NCBI GenBank assembly: GCA_028700875.1
Contig: JAQVRW010000159.1
Coordinates: 1 to 7,097, forward strand
Source: Candidatus Zixiibacteriota bacterium
Lineage (GTDB): Bacteria > Zixibacteria > MSB-5A5 > GN15 > JAAZOE01
DNA: 7,097 nt
Direction: 5' to 3'
In this document: positions 5,244-7,097 of the stretch, piece after piece
Layout: every line of letters starts with the position of its first letter
Position numbering within the stretch: the first letter of the stretch is position 1
Notes under the pieces: generated by a model
What the model saw: only the letters and a program-made list of their open reading frames with translations
Databases searched by the model: none
Told to the model about the DNA's origin: nothing
Program-made: the position numbers and the translations under genes

Positions 5244-7097
5244 ATGTTATTAGACAGTATAAATTCATCGGCGGATATTAAGAAGCTTACTCCGGAAGAA
5301 TTGCGTCAATTGGCGGAGGAAATCCGCACCTTCGTGGTGACTGCGGTCAGCCGCACCGGTGGGCATTTGGCTTCCAACCTGGGAGTGGTGGAACTGACGC
5401 TCGCGCTGCATTACCAGTACGATTTCCCCGAGGACCAGCTGGTCTGGGATGTCTCGCATCAATCGTATATCCACAAGCTCTTGACCGGCCGCCGCGATCG
5501 TTTCGCCACGTTGCGCCAGTACGGCGGGCTGGCCGGTTTCACCAAGCGTAGTGAGTCGCCCGCGGATGCTTTCGGGGCCGGGCACGCGTCCACGTCGATT
5601 TCGGCGGCGCTGGGTCTGGCGGAGGCCCGCGACCTGTTGGGACAAAAGCGGCACGTGATCGCGGTGATCGGCGACGGCGCCCTGACCGGCGGTCTTTCCT
5701 TCGAAGGATTGAACAACGCCGGGGCGCGGAAGAGGGATCTTCTGGTTATCCTCAACGACAACTCGATGTCGATATCCCCCAACGTCGGGGCGATGTCGCG
5801 ATATTTGACCAACATGCTGACCGATCAATCATATAATAAAATCCGCGACGATATCTGGCGGTTTATCGGTCGGCTCAAACGAGCCGAAAAAATCCGGTCG
5901 GCGGTGTCATACTTCGAGGCCCAGGTGAAGGGACTTCTAGTGCCGGGAGTCGTTTTTGAACGACTCGGATTCCGGTACTTTGGGCCGATCGACGGTCACG
6001 ACCTGCCGCTTTTGGTAAAAACACTGGGGCAAATGAAAGAACTGACAGGACCGCGTCTTTTGCATGTTATCACGCAAAAGGGCAAGGGATATGAGCCGGC
6101 GGAAAAGGATGCCACCAAGTTTCATGGTGTTGGGGCTTTCAACAAAGTGACCGGCAAGACGCAGCCGGCGGGGGATCTGCCCGCCTACACCGAGGTGTTT
6201 GGAAAGAAGATGGTGGAATTGGCCGGACGGGAGCCGAAATTGACGGCGATAACGGCCGCCATGGCGCCGGGGACCGGCTTGAACGAATTCGCGCAGAAAT
6301 TCCCCGACCGCTTCTATGACGTCGGCATCGCTGAGCAGCATGCCGTCTGTTTCGCCGCCGGGTTGGCGGCGGGGGGCGCCAAACCGGTCTGCGCCATCTA
6401 TTCCACGTTCCTCCAGAGGGCGTTCGACCAGATTATCCATGATGTCGCCCTGCAGAAACTGCCGGTCGTCTTCTGCCTCGACCGCGGCGGGTTGGTCGGA
6501 GAAGACGGGCCCACGCATCATGGCGCCTTCGATCTCAGCTACCTGCGGGCCGTGCCGAACATGACGGTGGCGGCGCCGGCCGACGGCGATGAACTGGAGC
6601 AGATGCTCGACTACGCGGTAACCCATCGCGTCGGACCGATTGCCATCCGCTATCCGCGCGGAATGATTCCCTACCCGCTCGGCAGCCATCCCAACCGGTT
6701 CGAGTGGGGCCGTTGGGAGGTGCTCAACGGCGGGACCGACCTGGCCATCATCGCCGCCGGGTCCATGGTGCAGACATGCCGCGGCGTGGTGGAAACCCTC
6801 AAGTCGCAGGGCGTCAACGCGTCGTTGACCAACGGCCGCTTTATCAAACCGCTTGACACCGAGGCCCTGCAGGAGATCGCCGAACGGTTCGATCGCGTGG
6901 TCACGGTCGAGGAAAACAGCATCAATGGCGGCTTTGGATCGGCAGTGCTGGAATTCTTTGACATCATCGAATTTCGCGGCCGGTTGTTGCGGCTGGCTTT
7001 GCCCGATCGTTTCATTCAACACGGCAATCGCGGCCGGTTATTGCAGGAGATCGGCCTGGACGAAGAAGGGATCATCCGTTCCATCGAGGCGATCCTG
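5244..7097 (+). CDS. dxs: 1-deoxy-D-xylulose-5-phosphate synthase (3' end cut by window edge)
   Basis: DXS is the thiamine-diphosphate enzyme that joins pyruvate and glyceraldehyde 3-phosphate to 1-deoxy-D-xylulose 5-phosphate, the first step of the MEP pathway and also a source for thiamine and pyridoxal. The open frame has 618 codons and no stop before the edge. E. coli DXS has 620 residues, and the visible end (ALPDRFIQHGNRGRLLQEIG, then LDEEGIIRSIEAIL) is the normal DXS C-terminus, so only a few residues are missing. Motifs: TGGHLASNLG (38-47; H41), the ThDP/Mg site GDGALTGG (143-150) to NDN (171-173), SMSISPNVGA (174-183), GPIDGHD (247-253), DVGIAEQHAV (359-368; catalytic E364), STFLQRAFDQ (387-396), GEDGPTHHGAFD (419-430) and RYPRG (469-473). 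Three domains are complete to near complete. Small variants: DVSHQSYIHK for the usual DVGHQ.YPHK, and DRGG for DRAG. The ATG at 5244 is 11 bp after ispA, without a clear Shine-Dalgarno site. It is last in the visible operon. Confidence 0.97.
   Translation, partial: MLLDSINSSADIKKLTPEELRQLAEEIRTFVVTAVSRTGGHLASNLGVVELTLALHYQYDFPEDQLVWDVSHQSYIHKLLTGRRDRFATLRQYGGLAGFTKRSESPADAFGAGHASTSISAALGLAEARDLLGQKRHVIAVIGDGALTGGLSFEGLNNAGARKRDLLVILNDNSMSISPNVGAMSRYLTNMLTDQSYNKIRDDIWRFIGRLKRAEKIRSAVSYFEAQVKGLLVPGVVFERLGFRYFGPIDGHDLPLLVKTLGQMKELTGPRLLHVITQKGKGYEPAEKDATKFHGVGAFNKVTGKTQPAGDLPAYTEVFGKKMVELAGREPKLTAITAAMAPGTGLNEFAQKFPDRFYDVGIAEQHAVCFAAGLAAGGAKPVCAIYSTFLQRAFDQIIHDVALQKLPVVFCLDRGGLVGEDGPTHHGAFDLSYLRAVPNMTVAAPADGDELEQMLDYAVTHRVGPIAIRYPRGMIPYPLGSHPNRFEWGRWEVLNGGTDLAIIAAGSMVQTCRGVVETLKSQGVNASLTNGRFIKPLDTEALQEIAERFDRVVTVEENSINGGFGSAVLEFFDIIEFRGRLLRLALPDRFIQHGNRGRLLQEIGLDEEGIIRSIEAIL

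Noticed and set aside
5937..7022. 361-codon open frame on the minus strand opposite dxs, a possible overlapping gene
   Set aside because: It is exactly antisense to a strongly conserved dxs coding region; its translation has no recognisable domain and is rich in Arg, Gly, His and Gln as expected from the complement of GC-rich codons. No start site signal was seen.

Overview
This window is an ordinary chromosomal stretch from an uncultured-type, fairly GC-rich bacterium (upper 50s % G+C by eye). It holds six protein-coding genes with little space between them, all housekeeping or metabolic. I see no phage, transposon, CRISPR, toxin or other defence signature, and no tRNA or rRNA. The taxon cannot be fixed from the sequence. 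The mostly non-Shine-Dalgarno starts in the main operon and the general style of the proteins are compatible with an FCB-type lineage (for example Zixibacteria-like), but that is a weak inference.

Layout. On the minus strand (38-904) lies a secreted member of the nucleoside phosphorylase/MTA-SAH nucleosidase superfamily, with a clear signal peptide and a near-perfect Shine-Dalgarno sequence. A 109-bp divergent intergenic region (905-1013) follows. It carries a good sigma70-type promoter pointing right (TTGACG, 17 bp, TATATA) and a possible, weaker -10 element pointing left. From 1014 to the right edge five plus-strand genes follow: uvrC, xseA, xseB, ispA and dxs. Gaps are 36 bp, 6 bp, an 8-bp overlap and 11 bp, so they probably form one transcript. 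The dxs gene is not closed by a stop: its reading frame (5244 onward, 618 codons) runs off the right edge, almost certainly only a few codons short of its end.

Function. uvrC encodes the dual-incision nuclease of nucleotide excision repair. xseA and xseB encode the two subunits of exodeoxyribonuclease VII, a single-strand exonuclease. ispA (short-chain polyprenyl diphosphate synthase) and dxs (first enzyme of the MEP pathway) act at the end and the start of isoprenoid precursor synthesis. The xseA-xseB-ispA-dxs order is widespread in bacteria. uvrC at its head is the less usual element. All key catalytic motifs of the five operon genes are intact.

Nothing here amounts to an undescribed system. 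The points most worth a second look are the exported nucleosidase, the shortened helical region of XseA, the G8 and G7 homopolymer tracts in uvrC and xseA, and the contrast between the strong Shine-Dalgarno site of the minus-strand gene and its absence in front of the operon genes.
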